A DNA stretch of 64,000 bases, from positions 1 to 64,000 of the forward strand of contig NZ_CP062232.1 in assembly GCF_024707525.1 (NCBI RefSeq), read 5' to 3'. Both the position numbers and the translations under genes were made by a program. The DNA is from Rhizobium sp. TH2 (GTDB lineage: Bacteria; Pseudomonadota; Alphaproteobacteria; Rhizobiales; Rhizobiaceae). Positions 34,339 to 43,726 of this stretch are shown here, piece after piece. Position 1 is the stretch's first letter. The number at the start of each line of letters is the position of its first letter. The notes under the pieces were generated by a model. It searched no databases and had not been told where the DNA came from. It saw nothing but the letters and a program-made list of their open reading frames with translations.

Positions 34339-34692
34339 ATGCCCTTCCTCAAAACCGTTGATCCGAACAGCACCGACGCGCCGCGTGAATCCAAGCCGGT
34401 TCCCGAGCGGCTGATTTCGGGCGATCCCGCGTTCAAGACCTGGGCACAGGATGTAGCCCGGGACGGGCTTGTGCACACGGGAATCTGGGAGGCGACGCCA
34501 GGGGTCACCCGATCGAACAAGGGCGAGACGTTCGAATTCTGCCATATCCTGAATGGCGTCGTCGAACTCACCCCGGATAATGGCGAGACAATCACCTACC
34601 GGGCGGGCGACAGTTTCGTCATGAAACCGGGTTTTACCGGCACGTGGAAGACTGTGGAAACCGTCAGGAAGATCTATGTGACGGTGATGTGA
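34339..34692 (+). CDS. Cupin-domain protein (DUF861, EutQ/ureidoglycine-type)
   Basis: A 117-aa single-domain cupin starting after AAAGGAAC. Cupin motif 1 is degenerate (HTGIWEATPGVTR...ETFEFCHILNG), and motif 2 is YRAGDSFVMKPGFTGTWKTVE. This DUF861-like type often accompanies amine and nitrogen-compound catabolism. Precise reaction unknown. It sits between the hydroxyacid dehydrogenase and aldehyde dehydrogenase genes on the same strand. Confidence 0.85.
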   Translation: MPFLKTVDPNSTDAPRESKPVPERLISGDPAFKTWAQDVARDGLVHTGIWEATPGVTRSNKGETFEFCHILNGVVELTPDNGETITYRAGDSFVMKPGFTGTWKTVETVRKIYVTVM

Positions 34693-34952
34693 GATCAGCG
34701 ATCGCCGGCGCCGCTCGTTCTGGGTGGCGCCGCATTCAACTACGCCCGGGGGCCGTCCAAGTCCCGATCCTGCTTATTCCGCGATTATCCGGGCGCGACG
34801 CGCCTCCGTCCCCCGCAATGATCCGCTGGAAGTGCCAAAGAATTGACTGCGGCGTCGGCCCCAAAAAAGAGGATTTTCCTCCGCAGATTATGACGAGACG
34901 ACGCATACTGCTGAGTTTCGAAGAGTAGCCTGCCCATATCTTCCGCAAGGAC

Positions 34953-36422
34953 ATGGCTATGGCTCTCAGCTTCGATCCCGACGCAACTCAATTGCCGAAA
35001 GGCCATTTCATCGGCGGACGCTATATCGACGCCAAGGGCGGTCTGCCGATGCGTCGACCTTCCGACGCCGTCGCCTATGCAGAATGTCCTGTGGCCGATG
35101 CGGATCTCGTCGATCAAGCCGTTTCCACGGCAAAAAGAGCACTCAAGGAAAGCGGCTGGTCTACCCGGCGCCCGCGCGAGCGCACCAATGCCATGCATCG
35201 CTGGGCCGACCTAATTGAGGCAGAGGGCGAGACGCTCGCCCGACTCGAAGCCGTATCCTCCACGCGCCCGATCAGCCAACTCATTCAAGGTGATGTGGCG
35301 GTCACCGCCGAGCAGATTCGCTTTTTTGCCGAGTTCGCCGACAAGGAAGGCAGCGACCTCGTGCCGACCGGCGACGACAGCCTCGGCTTGATCATGACTG
35401 AACCCTATGGCGTCGTCGGCGCGATCACACCCTGGAACTTTCCGCTTTCCATGGCCGGTTGGAAGCTCGGTCCCGCGCTCGCCGCAGGCAATGCGATCGT
35501 GTTGAAGCCCTCCGAAATGACGCCGTTCTCGACACTCTACGTCGCCGAACTTGCCGTGCGCGCCGGCATTCCGGCGGGCCTCATCAATATCGTGCTCGGA
35601 GATGGCCGCACCACCGGCACTGCGATCACCGGTCATCCCGATATCAGCAAGGTCAGCTTTACCGGTTCGACGGCAGCGGGTTCGGCAATCATGGCCAATA
35701 TCGCCAGGACGGGCGTCAAACCGATGACCCTGGAACTCGGCGGCAAGAGCCCCCAAATCGTCTTTGCCGATGCCGATCTGACGCTCGCTGCCAACGCAAT
35801 CGCCAGCAGCATTGTCGTCAATGCCGGCCAGGCCTGCGTCGCTGGCTCACGCATCATCGTCGAGAAATCCACCGCTGAATCATTGGCCTTGGCGATCCTC
35901 GCCCGCATGCAAACGATCAAGCCCGGCCCGACCTGGGATGAGACAAGCGACTATTCGCCGATCATCTCCGAGCGTCAGATCGACCGCATCGATGCGATCG
36001 TGCGGGCCGCGATCGACGCCGGCGCGGAGTGCCTTACCGGCGCGAAACGCCTGAACCGCGACGGCTATTTCTACGCGCCGACCCTACTCTCGCACGTCCG
36101 TCAAGACTCCCCCGCCGTCGTGGAGGAAATCTTTGGGCCGGTGCTGACGCTGCAGACATTCACGGATGAGGAGGAGGCACTCGCGCTAGCCGATCATCCC
36201 ACCTACGGGCTGGCGGCGGGACTCTTCACCCGCGATCTCTCTCGCGCCATCCGGCTCACACGTCGGCTGCAGGCGGGCACCGTCTGGATCAACCGTTATA
36301 GCCGTTCCCGCGACCATATCCTGCCGACAGGCGGCTACAAGCAGTCCGGCATCGGCAAGGATCTCGGCCGCGCAGCCTATCAAGCCAACCGCAAGAGCAA
36401 GAGCGTGCTCATCAATCTCTAG
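34953..36422 (+). CDS. NAD-dependent aldehyde dehydrogenase (PuuC-like)
   Basis: A 489-aa ALDH. Cofactor region PWNFPLSMAGWKLGPAL, general base Glu in LELGGKSP (about 261), nucleophile Cys295 in GQACVAGSR, and EEIFGPVL near 390. The closest style is gamma-glutamyl-gamma-aminobutyraldehyde/betaine aldehyde dehydrogenases, which oxidise aminoaldehydes from polyamine breakdown. Start ATG 34953 follows CAAGG. The 260-base gap before it may hold a separate promoter. Confidence 0.92.
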   Translation: MAMALSFDPDATQLPKGHFIGGRYIDAKGGLPMRRPSDAVAYAECPVADADLVDQAVSTAKRALKESGWSTRRPRERTNAMHRWADLIEAEGETLARLEAVSSTRPISQLIQGDVAVTAEQIRFFAEFADKEGSDLVPTGDDSLGLIMTEPYGVVGAITPWNFPLSMAGWKLGPALAAGNAIVLKPSEMTPFSTLYVAELAVRAGIPAGLINIVLGDGRTTGTAITGHPDISKVSFTGSTAAGSAIMANIARTGVKPMTLELGGKSPQIVFADADLTLAANAIASSIVVNAGQACVAGSRIIVEKSTAESLALAILARMQTIKPGPTWDETSDYSPIISERQIDRIDAIVRAAIDAGAECLTGAKRLNRDGYFYAPTLLSHVRQDSPAVVEEIFGPVLTLQTFTDEEEALALADHPTYGLAAGLFTRDLSRAIRLTRRLQAGTVWINRYSRSRDHILPTGGYKQSGIGKDLGRAAYQANRKSKSVLINL

Positions 36423-36431
36423 GACCTGATC

Positions 36432-37475
36432 ATGAAGACTTATTCCATCGCGCTTCTGCCGGGAGACGGCATTGGTAAGCCGGTCACCGAAGCAGCTTGG
36501 AACGTATTGCAGGCTGCGGCGAAGGGCTCGGGCTTTGCTCTCAAAGCAACGACATTTCCCTGGTCCTGTGACTTCTACAAGCAAACCGGCGCCATGATGC
36601 CCGCCGATGGGATCGAGACGCTCGGGCGCTTCGATGCAATTCTTCTCGGCGCGGTCGGCTGGCCGGCGGAGGTGCCGGATTCGGTTTCGCTGCACGGGCT
36701 GCTGCTCCCTATCCGCAAGGCCTTCGTACAATATGCCAATATCCGCCCGCACCGGCTTCTGCCCGGCGTTTCGGGCCCGTTGAAAGCCGGCGACTTCGAC
36801 ATACTCTGCATCAGAGAGAACACCGAAGGCGAGTATTCCGGCGCCGGCGGCCGCGTCCATCAGGGCACCGCCGACGAAGTGGCGGTGGAGACTTCCATCT
36901 TCACGCGAACGGGCGTCGAACGCATCCTGCGCTTCGGCTTCGAACAGGCCCGCATGCGGCGCGGCAAACTGGCTTCGGTCACCAAGTCGAACGCTCAGAA
37001 ATATTCCATGGTGCTCTGGGACGAGATCACCCGCCTAGTCTCTGCGGAGTATTCCGACGTCGAGGTGACGAGTTACCACATCGATGCGATGGCGGCGCGC
37101 ATGGTTATGGCGCCGGAGACTCTCGATGTGGTCGTCGCCTCCAACCTGTTCGGCGATATCCTGACCGATCTCGGCGCCGCCATTCAGGGCGGGCTCGGCT
37201 TTGCGGCCTCGGCCAATATCAACCCGGATCGCAGCGCACCCTCGATGTTCGAACCCGTCCACGGCTCGGCACCCGATATAGCCCATCTCGGGATCGCCAA
37301 TCCGATCGCGGCGACCTGGTCGGGTGCCATGATGCTCGATCATCTCGGCGAGAGCGCCGCAGCCGCCCGCATCATGGCCGCAATCGAAGCGACGACGAAA
37401 ACCGGCATCGGCACCGCTCCGGGAAAAGACAGGACCGAGACGATCGCGAAAACCATCCTCACATTCCTCAATTGA
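36432..37475 (+). CDS. Tartrate/isopropylmalate dehydrogenase-family enzyme (TtuC-like)
   Basis: A 347-aa NAD-dependent beta-decarboxylating dehydrogenase. ALLPGDGIGKPV at the N-terminus, IRENTEGEYSG (about 133-143), the catalytic Lys in TKSNA, and metal Asp residues in LFGDILTDLGA. The pattern favours tartrate dehydrogenase/D-malate decarboxylase over LeuB. It begins 9 bases after the ALDH stop, so it is in the same operon. It handles a hydroxy-dicarboxylate in the lower pathway (inference). Confidence 0.88.
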   Translation: MKTYSIALLPGDGIGKPVTEAAWNVLQAAAKGSGFALKATTFPWSCDFYKQTGAMMPADGIETLGRFDAILLGAVGWPAEVPDSVSLHGLLLPIRKAFVQYANIRPHRLLPGVSGPLKAGDFDILCIRENTEGEYSGAGGRVHQGTADEVAVETSIFTRTGVERILRFGFEQARMRRGKLASVTKSNAQKYSMVLWDEITRLVSAEYSDVEVTSYHIDAMAARMVMAPETLDVVVASNLFGDILTDLGAAIQGGLGFAASANINPDRSAPSMFEPVHGSAPDIAHLGIANPIAATWSGAMMLDHLGESAAAARIMAAIEATTKTGIGTAPGKDRTETIAKTILTFLN

Positions 37476-37489
37476 AGAAGAGATCGAAC

Positions 37490-38947
37490 ATGCAGATACT
37501 GAAAGACAAGAGCCTCTTCCGACAGGAAGGTCTGATCGGCGGAACCTGGTGTGCAGCGGCGTCGGCGAAGACGGTCGAGGTGATCGACCCGGCATCGCAG
37601 AAGGCGCTAGGCACCGTTCCCGATATGGACGGATCGGATACGCGCGACGCGATCGAGGCCGCGGAAGCAGCTTTCCGTCCCTGGCGGCAGAAGACCCATG
37701 CCGAACGAGCAGCACTGCTCGAGACATGGCACAATCTGATGATCGACAATCTCGAGGATCTTGCGCTTTTGCTAACCCTTGAACAAGGCAAGCCGCTCAG
37801 CGAGGCGCGGGGAGAGATCCGCTATGGCGCATCCTTCGTCAAATGGTTCGCCGAGGAAGCACGGCGTATCGGCGGGACCACCATCCCCTCACCGACGCGC
37901 GATCGCCGGATTGTGGTTCTCAAGGAACCGGTCGGCGTATCGGCGATCATCACGCCGTGGAATTTCCCCAATGCGATGATCACAAGGAAAGTCGCACCTG
38001 CGCTTGCCGCTGGTTGCACCGTGGTCATCAAGCCTTCGGAGTTCACCCCCTACTCGGCGCTTGCGCTCGGCGTGCTGGCCGAACGCGCAGGCATCCCGGC
38101 CGGCGTAATCAACATCGTCACCGGCATGCCTGCCGACATTGGCAATGAACTGATGGCAAACGAGACCGTGCGCAAGATTTCCTTCACTGGTTCGACCCGC
38201 GTCGGATCGCTCCTGATGCGCGGTGCCGCCGACAGCATCAAGCGCTTGAGCCTGGAACTCGGCGGCAATGCGCCATTCATCGTCTTCGACGACGCCGATC
38301 TGGACCTGGCCGTCGAAGGCGCCATCGCCTCGAAATTCCGCAATGGCGGCCAGACCTGCGTCTGCGCCAACCGTCTCCTGGTGCAAGGGAGTGTGTATGA
38401 CGCATTCGCCGCCAAGCTTTCGGCTCGCGTCTCGGCGATGAAGGTCGGACCTGGAATGGAATCCGGTATCGACATCGGCCCAATGATCAATGGGGCGGCG
38501 ATCGATAAGATAAGCCGGCATATCGAAGACGCGTTGGCCAAGGGAGCCACGATCGTTTCCACCCGCCCCGACCTGCCGGACGGCCCGCAATATACCGCGC
38601 CGATCGTTCTGGCCGGGGCCACGACAGACATGTTGCTCGCGAGCGAGGAAACGTTCGGGCCCGTGGCGCCGCTGTTCCGCTTCGAACGCGAGGAGGAGGC
38701 TATCACCATCGCAAACGCCACGCCTTTCGGCCTGGCCGCCTACTTCTACACGGAAAGTCTGAAACGCTCCTGGCGCGTAGCCGAAGCGCTGGAATTCGGC
38801 ATGATCGGCCTGAATACCGGTGCGATTTCCACCGAAGTCGCCCCTTTCGGCGGCGTAAAGCAATCCGGCCTCGGCCGCGAGGGATCGCAACTCGGTATCG
38901 AGGAATATCTGGAGGTGAAGAGCTTCCACATCGGTGGGCTGGCTTGA
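37490..38947 (+). CDS. Succinate-semialdehyde dehydrogenase (GabD-like)
   Basis: A 485-aa ALDH from ATG 37490 (TTG 37472 overlaps the upstream stop and is less likely). ITPWNFPNAMITRK cofactor region, Glu in LELGGNAPF, nucleophile Cys290 in GQTCVCANR, EETFGPVAPLF, and the C-terminal GGVKQSGLGREG of GabD enzymes. It would convert succinate semialdehyde to succinate, the final step of GABA and putrescine degradation. Last gene of the plus-strand series, ended by a strong hairpin. Confidence 0.92.
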   Translation: MQILKDKSLFRQEGLIGGTWCAAASAKTVEVIDPASQKALGTVPDMDGSDTRDAIEAAEAAFRPWRQKTHAERAALLETWHNLMIDNLEDLALLLTLEQGKPLSEARGEIRYGASFVKWFAEEARRIGGTTIPSPTRDRRIVVLKEPVGVSAIITPWNFPNAMITRKVAPALAAGCTVVIKPSEFTPYSALALGVLAERAGIPAGVINIVTGMPADIGNELMANETVRKISFTGSTRVGSLLMRGAADSIKRLSLELGGNAPFIVFDDADLDLAVEGAIASKFRNGGQTCVCANRLLVQGSVYDAFAAKLSARVSAMKVGPGMESGIDIGPMINGAAIDKISRHIEDALAKGATIVSTRPDLPDGPQYTAPIVLAGATTDMLLASEETFGPVAPLFRFEREEEAITIANATPFGLAAYFYTESLKRSWRVAEALEFGMIGLNTGAISTEVAPFGGVKQSGLGREGSQLGIEEYLEVKSFHIGGLA

Positions 38948-38957
38948 TCAAAAAAGG

Positions 38958-38981
38958 GGCGCGGATCGTAAGATCCGCGCC
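38958..38981 (-). terminator. Strong hairpin terminator between convergent genes
   Basis: GGCGCGGATC, loop GTAA, GATCCGCGCC: ten perfect pairs. On the minus strand it is followed by CCTTTTTT, so it best terminates the FAD oxidoreductase gene. On the plus strand it may slow transcription from the GabD gene. Confidence 0.85.
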
Positions 38982-39010
38982 TTGAAAGTTGGCGGCCTGG
39001 GAGAAGTCGC

Positions 39011-40288
39011 TCACTGAAATCTGTCGAGGGCCTTGTAGTAGAGCCCCACAAGCGGCAGAAACCAGGGCTTTCCGAAATGGCCGGGCACTGCAGGCCATTC
39101 AAGACCTTTGAGCGGATTGCGATCGGCCTTGCCGAGTATGGCATCCGCCATGATCATTCCAAGATGTGTCGACAGCTGGGCGCCATGGCCCGAATAGCCC
39201 ATCGCATACCAGACACCGTCGACATAGCCGGCCCGCGGATAGCGATCCTTGGTCATGTCCACCAGGCCGCCCCAGCAATAGTCGATCTCCACCTCGGCAA
39301 GATGCGGGAAAATTTGGATGAGACTGGCGCGCAAGATGGCACCGCTCTTCTCGTCTGATCGCTGATCGGATGTCGCGGCAAAGCGAGCGCGACCGCCGAA
39401 TATCAGCCTGTTGTCCGGAGACAGCCGAAAATAGTTGCCGATGTTCATGGAGGTGACACAGGTTCGGTTGCCTGGCATGGTTGCCGCAACCTCGGCCTCC
39501 GTCAATGGCCGGGTTGCGATCAGGAAGCTGCCGACCGCGATGATACGGCGGCGGAAATAGTTGAAAGAGGCTCCGGAGGTATAGGCACCCGTCGCGACCA
39601 GGACATGATCGGCGCTCACCGCGCCACGAGGCGTCTCCAGCCGAGGTTTTGCGCCTGACATCGTATGGTGCTTGACAGTGGCGTGCTCAAAAATCGTCGC
39701 CCCATGCCGGACTGCCGCTTGGGCCAATCCAACGACATAGCGGCCCATATGCATCATGGCGCTCTTTTTCGAAAGCATTGCGCCATGAAAGGGAGAGCCG
39801 ACTTCGGTCTTGAGGTCGGCTGCGGTCAGAAGCGCGGTTTCCGGATCGACTTCGCGGTGGATGGCCTCGAAATTGCGGGCGATTGCCTCGAAATGTTGCG
39901 GCTTGGATGCGAGCTTCAATTTTCCCGCTCGACGGAAATCGCAGTCGATGCCTTCTTCAACAACGATCCTTTCGATCGTGTCGATGGAGTCGTCCAGCGC
40001 CCGGTAAAGGGCCACCGCGCGCTCGGGTCCCAGTTCGGCCTTCGCTGCGATGAAGCTATGGGCGAGGCCGTTGTTGAGATGGCCGCCATTGCGTCCGGAT
40101 GCGCCCCAACCGATGTGGTTCGCCTCCAGGACAACCACGCGCGCACCCGACTTTGCCAATTGTCGCGCTGCGGCGAGGCCGGTAAAGCCACCGCCAATGA
40201 CGGCAACATCAAAGTCACCCTCGACCGGGCCAGCGGATGCTCCGGTGAACTTCGGCGCGGTATCGTGCCAGTATGACTCGAGCTTCAT
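39011..40288 (-). CDS. FAD-dependent amine oxidoreductase (PuuB-like)
   Basis: A 425-aa DAO-family flavoprotein. The dinucleotide fold DVAVIGGGFTGLAAARQLAK (about 28-47) binds FAD, and NHIGWGASGRNGGHLNNG follows. C-terminal GYSGHGAQLSTHLG closes the FAD site. The style matches gamma-glutamylputrescine oxidases, which oxidise a terminal amine to an aldehyde for the neighbouring ALDH. Transcribed after the HAD gene on the minus strand (14-base gap). Confidence 0.9.
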   Translation of the reverse strand: MKLESYWHDTAPKFTGASAGPVEGDFDVAVIGGGFTGLAAARQLAKSGARVVVLEANHIGWGASGRNGGHLNNGLAHSFIAAKAELGPERAVALYRALDDSIDTIERIVVEEGIDCDFRRAGKLKLASKPQHFEAIARNFEAIHREVDPETALLTAADLKTEVGSPFHGAMLSKKSAMMHMGRYVVGLAQAAVRHGATIFEHATVKHHTMSGAKPRLETPRGAVSADHVLVATGAYTSGASFNYFRRRIIAVGSFLIATRPLTEAEVAATMPGNRTCVTSMNIGNYFRLSPDNRLIFGGRARFAATSDQRSDEKSGAILRASLIQIFPHLAEVEIDYCWGGLVDMTKDRYPRAGYVDGVWYAMGYSGHGAQLSTHLGMIMADAILGKADRNPLKGLEWPAVPGHFGKPWFLPLVGLYYKALDRFQ

Positions 40289-40302
40289 CGCCCTGGTCTC
40301 CG

Positions 40303-40971
40303 TTAAAGCCCGACGACGCCGGGAAGGCCGGAAATATCCTTGATCTCGACATAGCCGTAATAGGGATTGGCCGGCTCATGGCCGCGATTGACCCAAACCT
40401 TGTTCTTGATGCCGAGATCGTGCGCCGACATCAGATCGTAGCGGAACGAAGACGAACAATGAAGAATGTCTTCCGGGCCGCAGCCGAGCATGTCGAACAT
40501 GTACTCGAATGCCTTGAACCGCGGCTTGTAGGCATTGGCCTGCTCAGCCGTGTAGATCGCATGGAACGGCGCTCCGAGCTTTTCAACGTTCGACATGATC
40601 TGTGAATTCATTGCGTTCGAAAGGATCACGAGCGGTATTTCCTTGGCGACCTTCGCCAGTCCGGCTGGCACGTCTGGGTGCGGGCCCCAGGTCGGAACCC
40701 GCTCGTAGACCATGCGTGCATCCTCATCACGGAAGGTCACACCGTTCTTGCGGCAGGTGCGCTCGATGGCGTTGTGCACGACTTCATCATAGGGCTTCCA
40801 GTCCCCCATGATCTCGTCGAGCCGGTAGGCGGCAAAGTTTCTTATGAACTGCTGCATCTGGTCTTCGTCCAGTTGGTCTTCGTAAAGATCACGGGCAGCC
40901 TCGGCCATCTGGAAGTTGGTGAGCGTGCCGTAGCAGTCGAACGTGATATATTTGGGCCGAAACTGAACCAT
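40303..40971 (-). CDS. Haloacid dehalogenase type II family hydrolase
   Basis: A 222-aa HAD hydrolase. Nucleophile Asp12 in ITFDCYGTL, Ser in ILSNAM, Lys in AYKPRFKAFEY, and an acidic loop replaced by SSFRYDLMSAHDLG. These are features of L-2-haloacid dehalogenase-type proteins. In an amine cluster it more likely acts on a phosphorylated or other 2-substituted acid than on a halide (inference). First gene of a two-gene minus-strand unit with the FAD oxidoreductase. Confidence 0.88.
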   Translation of the reverse strand: MVQFRPKYITFDCYGTLTNFQMAEAARDLYEDQLDEDQMQQFIRNFAAYRLDEIMGDWKPYDEVVHNAIERTCRKNGVTFRDEDARMVYERVPTWGPHPDVPAGLAKVAKEIPLVILSNAMNSQIMSNVEKLGAPFHAIYTAEQANAYKPRFKAFEYMFDMLGCGPEDILHCSSSFRYDLMSAHDLGIKNKVWVNRGHEPANPYYGYVEIKDISGLPGVVGL

Positions 40972-41283
40972 TGGTTTGATCCTTTGCTGGTGTCCATGGC
41001 GTTGTCGTCATTCATCATAGGACAGGCAGTCCGGCGTGGCAGGCCGCAATTGCCCTCGCCAAAGCAGAATCTTTCGTATCTTCCGTCTACTTTGGCAGAG
41101 AGTTGCGCGCCCATTTCGCTGACGACGCGCTGGCCCATCGTCGTCGTCAGAGATTTCGTGCCAGCATAAGATGCGGCGAGTGCCGCTCGAGACGGCGAAA
41201 GATGTCGCCTGTCTCGTTTTGTCGGGACGATCCTCTCATCAGTCGAGGCTATCATTCTCTGCAAGGAAGCAGGAATCCATGCG
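40972..41283. other. Divergent intergenic region
   Basis: About 310 bases between the HAD gene (minus) and the second GNAT gene (plus). It must hold both promoters, but no strongly consensus pair was identified. No gene was recognised in it. Confidence 0.4.
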
Positions 41284-42117
41284 ATGCAGACGACCCAAAT
41301 CGACGTCGTGCCGTTCGGCACCCAACATCTCGAAGGCGCGTTGGCGCTCTCACGTCAAGCTGGCTGGCCGCACAGGCTGGCGGATTGGGAAATGGCGCTT
41401 GCATTGAGCACAGGCGTCGTTGTGCTGGAGAACGAAAAGGTCGTCGGCACCACGCTCACGACGCGCTACGGGTCAGATTGCGCGACCATCAATATGGTCG
41501 TTGTCGATGAAGCCATGCGCGGACGGGGCCTCGGCCGGCGGCTGATGGAGGCGGGCCTCGATGCTGCTCGCGGGTCACCATGCAGACTGGTCGCAACCCA
41601 GGAAGGCCTGCCGCTCTATGAAAGGATGGGTTTTCGCGAGGTTGGATCCATCCTGCAACACCAGGGCTTCTGCGCGGCCGTGGACGCGCCGGCAGATGTC
41701 GAATGGGCGCAACAGGACGATCTCCCGGAAATCGCGGCCCTCGACCAGGGTGCTTTCGGCGCCGATCGCAACGGGCTGATTTCCTATCTGCAGAATATCG
41801 GACGTTTCGCGGTGATCCGGCGCGGCGGGCATGTGGCGGGGTTCTCAGCGTCGCGTTCCTTCGGACGCGGTGAGGTCATCGGTCCCGTGGTGGCGGAGAA
41901 TGCCGAGGATGCCGGCAAACTGATCCTTTTCCCGATGGCGGGCCAACGCCACGCATTTCTTCGCGTCGATACAACCAGCGCTTCAGGCCTGTCGTCCTGG
42001 CTTGTCGAGCGAGGGCTTGTCCATGTCGGCGGCGGCACGGCGATGCAGCGCGGCGGCCAGCCAGGGAAACCGTCGCCCGCCAAGACTTTTGCACTGGCCA
42101 ATCAGGCTTTCGGCTGA
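41284..42117 (+). CDS. Double-GNAT N-acetyltransferase, second paralog
   Basis: A 277-aa protein with an N-terminal GNAT domain, whose acetyl-CoA loop is VVDEAMRGRGLGRRLMEAGL (about 72-91), and a second GNAT-like half from residue 140 (FGADRNGLISYL, SFGRGEVIGPVVAEN). Paralog of the gene at 31.1-32.0 kb. Leads a plus-strand run into the aminotransferase gene (12-base gap) and importer genes. Likely acetylates or deals with an amine intermediate; substrate unknown. Confidence 0.88.
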   Translation: MQTTQIDVVPFGTQHLEGALALSRQAGWPHRLADWEMALALSTGVVVLENEKVVGTTLTTRYGSDCATINMVVVDEAMRGRGLGRRLMEAGLDAARGSPCRLVATQEGLPLYERMGFREVGSILQHQGFCAAVDAPADVEWAQQDDLPEIAALDQGAFGADRNGLISYLQNIGRFAVIRRGGHVAGFSASRSFGRGEVIGPVVAENAEDAGKLILFPMAGQRHAFLRVDTTSASGLSSWLVERGLVHVGGGTAMQRGGQPGKPSPAKTFALANQAFG

Positions 42118-42129
42118 ACGGAGACAAAG

Positions 42130-43503
42130 ATGCTCAGCAATTCTCTCATAGAACTTGATCGCGCCCATCTCGTTCATCCGGTCGCCTCCTATCGCGGCCA
42201 TGAAAAACTCGGTGTGCGGGTCTTGGCATCCGCCTCCGGCGCGACCGTGACCGATGCGACCGGCCGCCAGCTGGTTGACGGTTTTGCCGGCCTCTGGTGC
42301 GTGAATGCGGGCTACGGCCACGAAAGCATCGTCGAGGCCGCCGCCCGGCAGATGCGGGAGCTTCCCTATGCAACCGCCTATTTCGGCCTCGGTTCGGAAC
42401 CGGCCATCCGGCTGGCCGCCGAACTAGCCGAACGTGCGCCGGGCGATCTCAACCACGTCTATTTCACCCTTGGCGGTTCGGATGCGATAGACAGCACCGT
42501 CCGTTTCATTCGCTATTACCATCATGCCAAGGGAACGCCTCGGAAGGACCAGTTCATTTCGCTCGATCAGGGTTATCACGGCTCCTCGACGGTCGGCGCC
42601 GGATTGACCGCGCTGCCGGCTTTTCATGCCGGCTTCGGTATCCCATTCGATTGGCAGCATAAGATCCCCTCGCATTACACGTATCGCAATCCGGTCGGAA
42701 ACGATCCGCAGGCGATCATTGCCGCGTCAAAAGACGCGCTTCGAAGGAAGGTCGTGGAAATCGGCGCTGATCGTGTCGCAGCATTCTATGCCGAACCGAT
42801 CCAGGGATCCGGCGGTGTGTTGGTGCCGCCGAAGGGTTGGATGAAAGCGATGCGCGATCTCTGCCGCGAGCTCGACATTCTATTCATCGCCGATGAAGTC
42901 ATAACCGCGTTCGGCCGAACGGGCCCGCTCTTCGCCTGCACCGAGGACGATATCGTGCCGGATTTCCTGACTGTGGCCAAGGGCCTGACATCGGGCTACG
43001 TGCCGATGGGTGCAGTCTTCATGACCGATCATATCTACAACACGATTGCCGACAGCGCGGGCGCGTCCGCGGTTGGACATGGCTACACCTATTCAGCTCA
43101 TCCCGTGAGTGCAGCAGTCGGCCTCGAAGTTCTCCGGCTTTATGAGGGCGGTCTGCTGGAGAATGGCCGAAGGGCCGGTGCGCGGCTGATGGAGGGCCTG
43201 AGCGGTCTCGCTGATCATCCGCTGGTGGGCGATATCAGGGGCCGCGGTATGCTGGCGGCGATAGAACTCGTTGTCGACAAGGAAAAGAAGACGCCCTTTC
43301 CGCAGGCGGCGGAACCAGCGCGCCGGATTTTCGACCGGGCCTGGGAGAATGGTGTGGTTATCCGGGCCTTTGCCAATGGCGCTCTGGGCTATGCCCCGCC
43401 GCTTTGCTGCACCGACAGCGATATCGACGCGATCGTCGATCGGACGCTGAAGACTCTCAACCAGACGCTCGAAGACAAAGACGTGCGGACGGCTCTGGCA
43501 TGA
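42130..43503 (+). CDS. Class III (omega) aminotransferase
   Basis: A 457-aa PLP enzyme. GFAGLWCVNAGYG near the N-terminus, GGSDAIDSTVRF (phosphate cup), YHGSSTVGAG, FIADEVITAFGRTG, and Lys284 in VAKGLTSGYVPMG as the PLP-binding residue. This subgroup includes putrescine:pyruvate and omega-amino acid:pyruvate transaminases. It would make the aldehydes used by the two ALDHs, with pyruvate as probable acceptor. It is co-directional with the second GNAT gene. Confidence 0.92.
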   Translation: MLSNSLIELDRAHLVHPVASYRGHEKLGVRVLASASGATVTDATGRQLVDGFAGLWCVNAGYGHESIVEAAARQMRELPYATAYFGLGSEPAIRLAAELAERAPGDLNHVYFTLGGSDAIDSTVRFIRYYHHAKGTPRKDQFISLDQGYHGSSTVGAGLTALPAFHAGFGIPFDWQHKIPSHYTYRNPVGNDPQAIIAASKDALRRKVVEIGADRVAAFYAEPIQGSGGVLVPPKGWMKAMRDLCRELDILFIADEVITAFGRTGPLFACTEDDIVPDFLTVAKGLTSGYVPMGAVFMTDHIYNTIADSAGASAVGHGYTYSAHPVSAAVGLEVLRLYEGGLLENGRRAGARLMEGLSGLADHPLVGDIRGRGMLAAIELVVDKEKKTPFPQAAEPARRIFDRAWENGVVIRAFANGALGYAPPLCCTDSDIDAIVDRTLKTLNQTLEDKDVRTALA

Positions 43504-43726
43504 CGACGGCGAAGGAGAGCGGGCGCGATGTACCGCTTTCCTCCCAAATTCGGAATTTTCTGCCGCGACGCTTCGCATATTCAGCGACTCCGACATGACA
43601 ATATTGCGAAACTAACGGGAAGAGCAGGCGGAAATTCGGCATAGACCGACCTGCTCGGAACCCGGCGAAACCGGCGGCAACAAGCCCGGACGCCAAAACA
43701 ATCGAGATCAACAAAAGGGGAATGCC

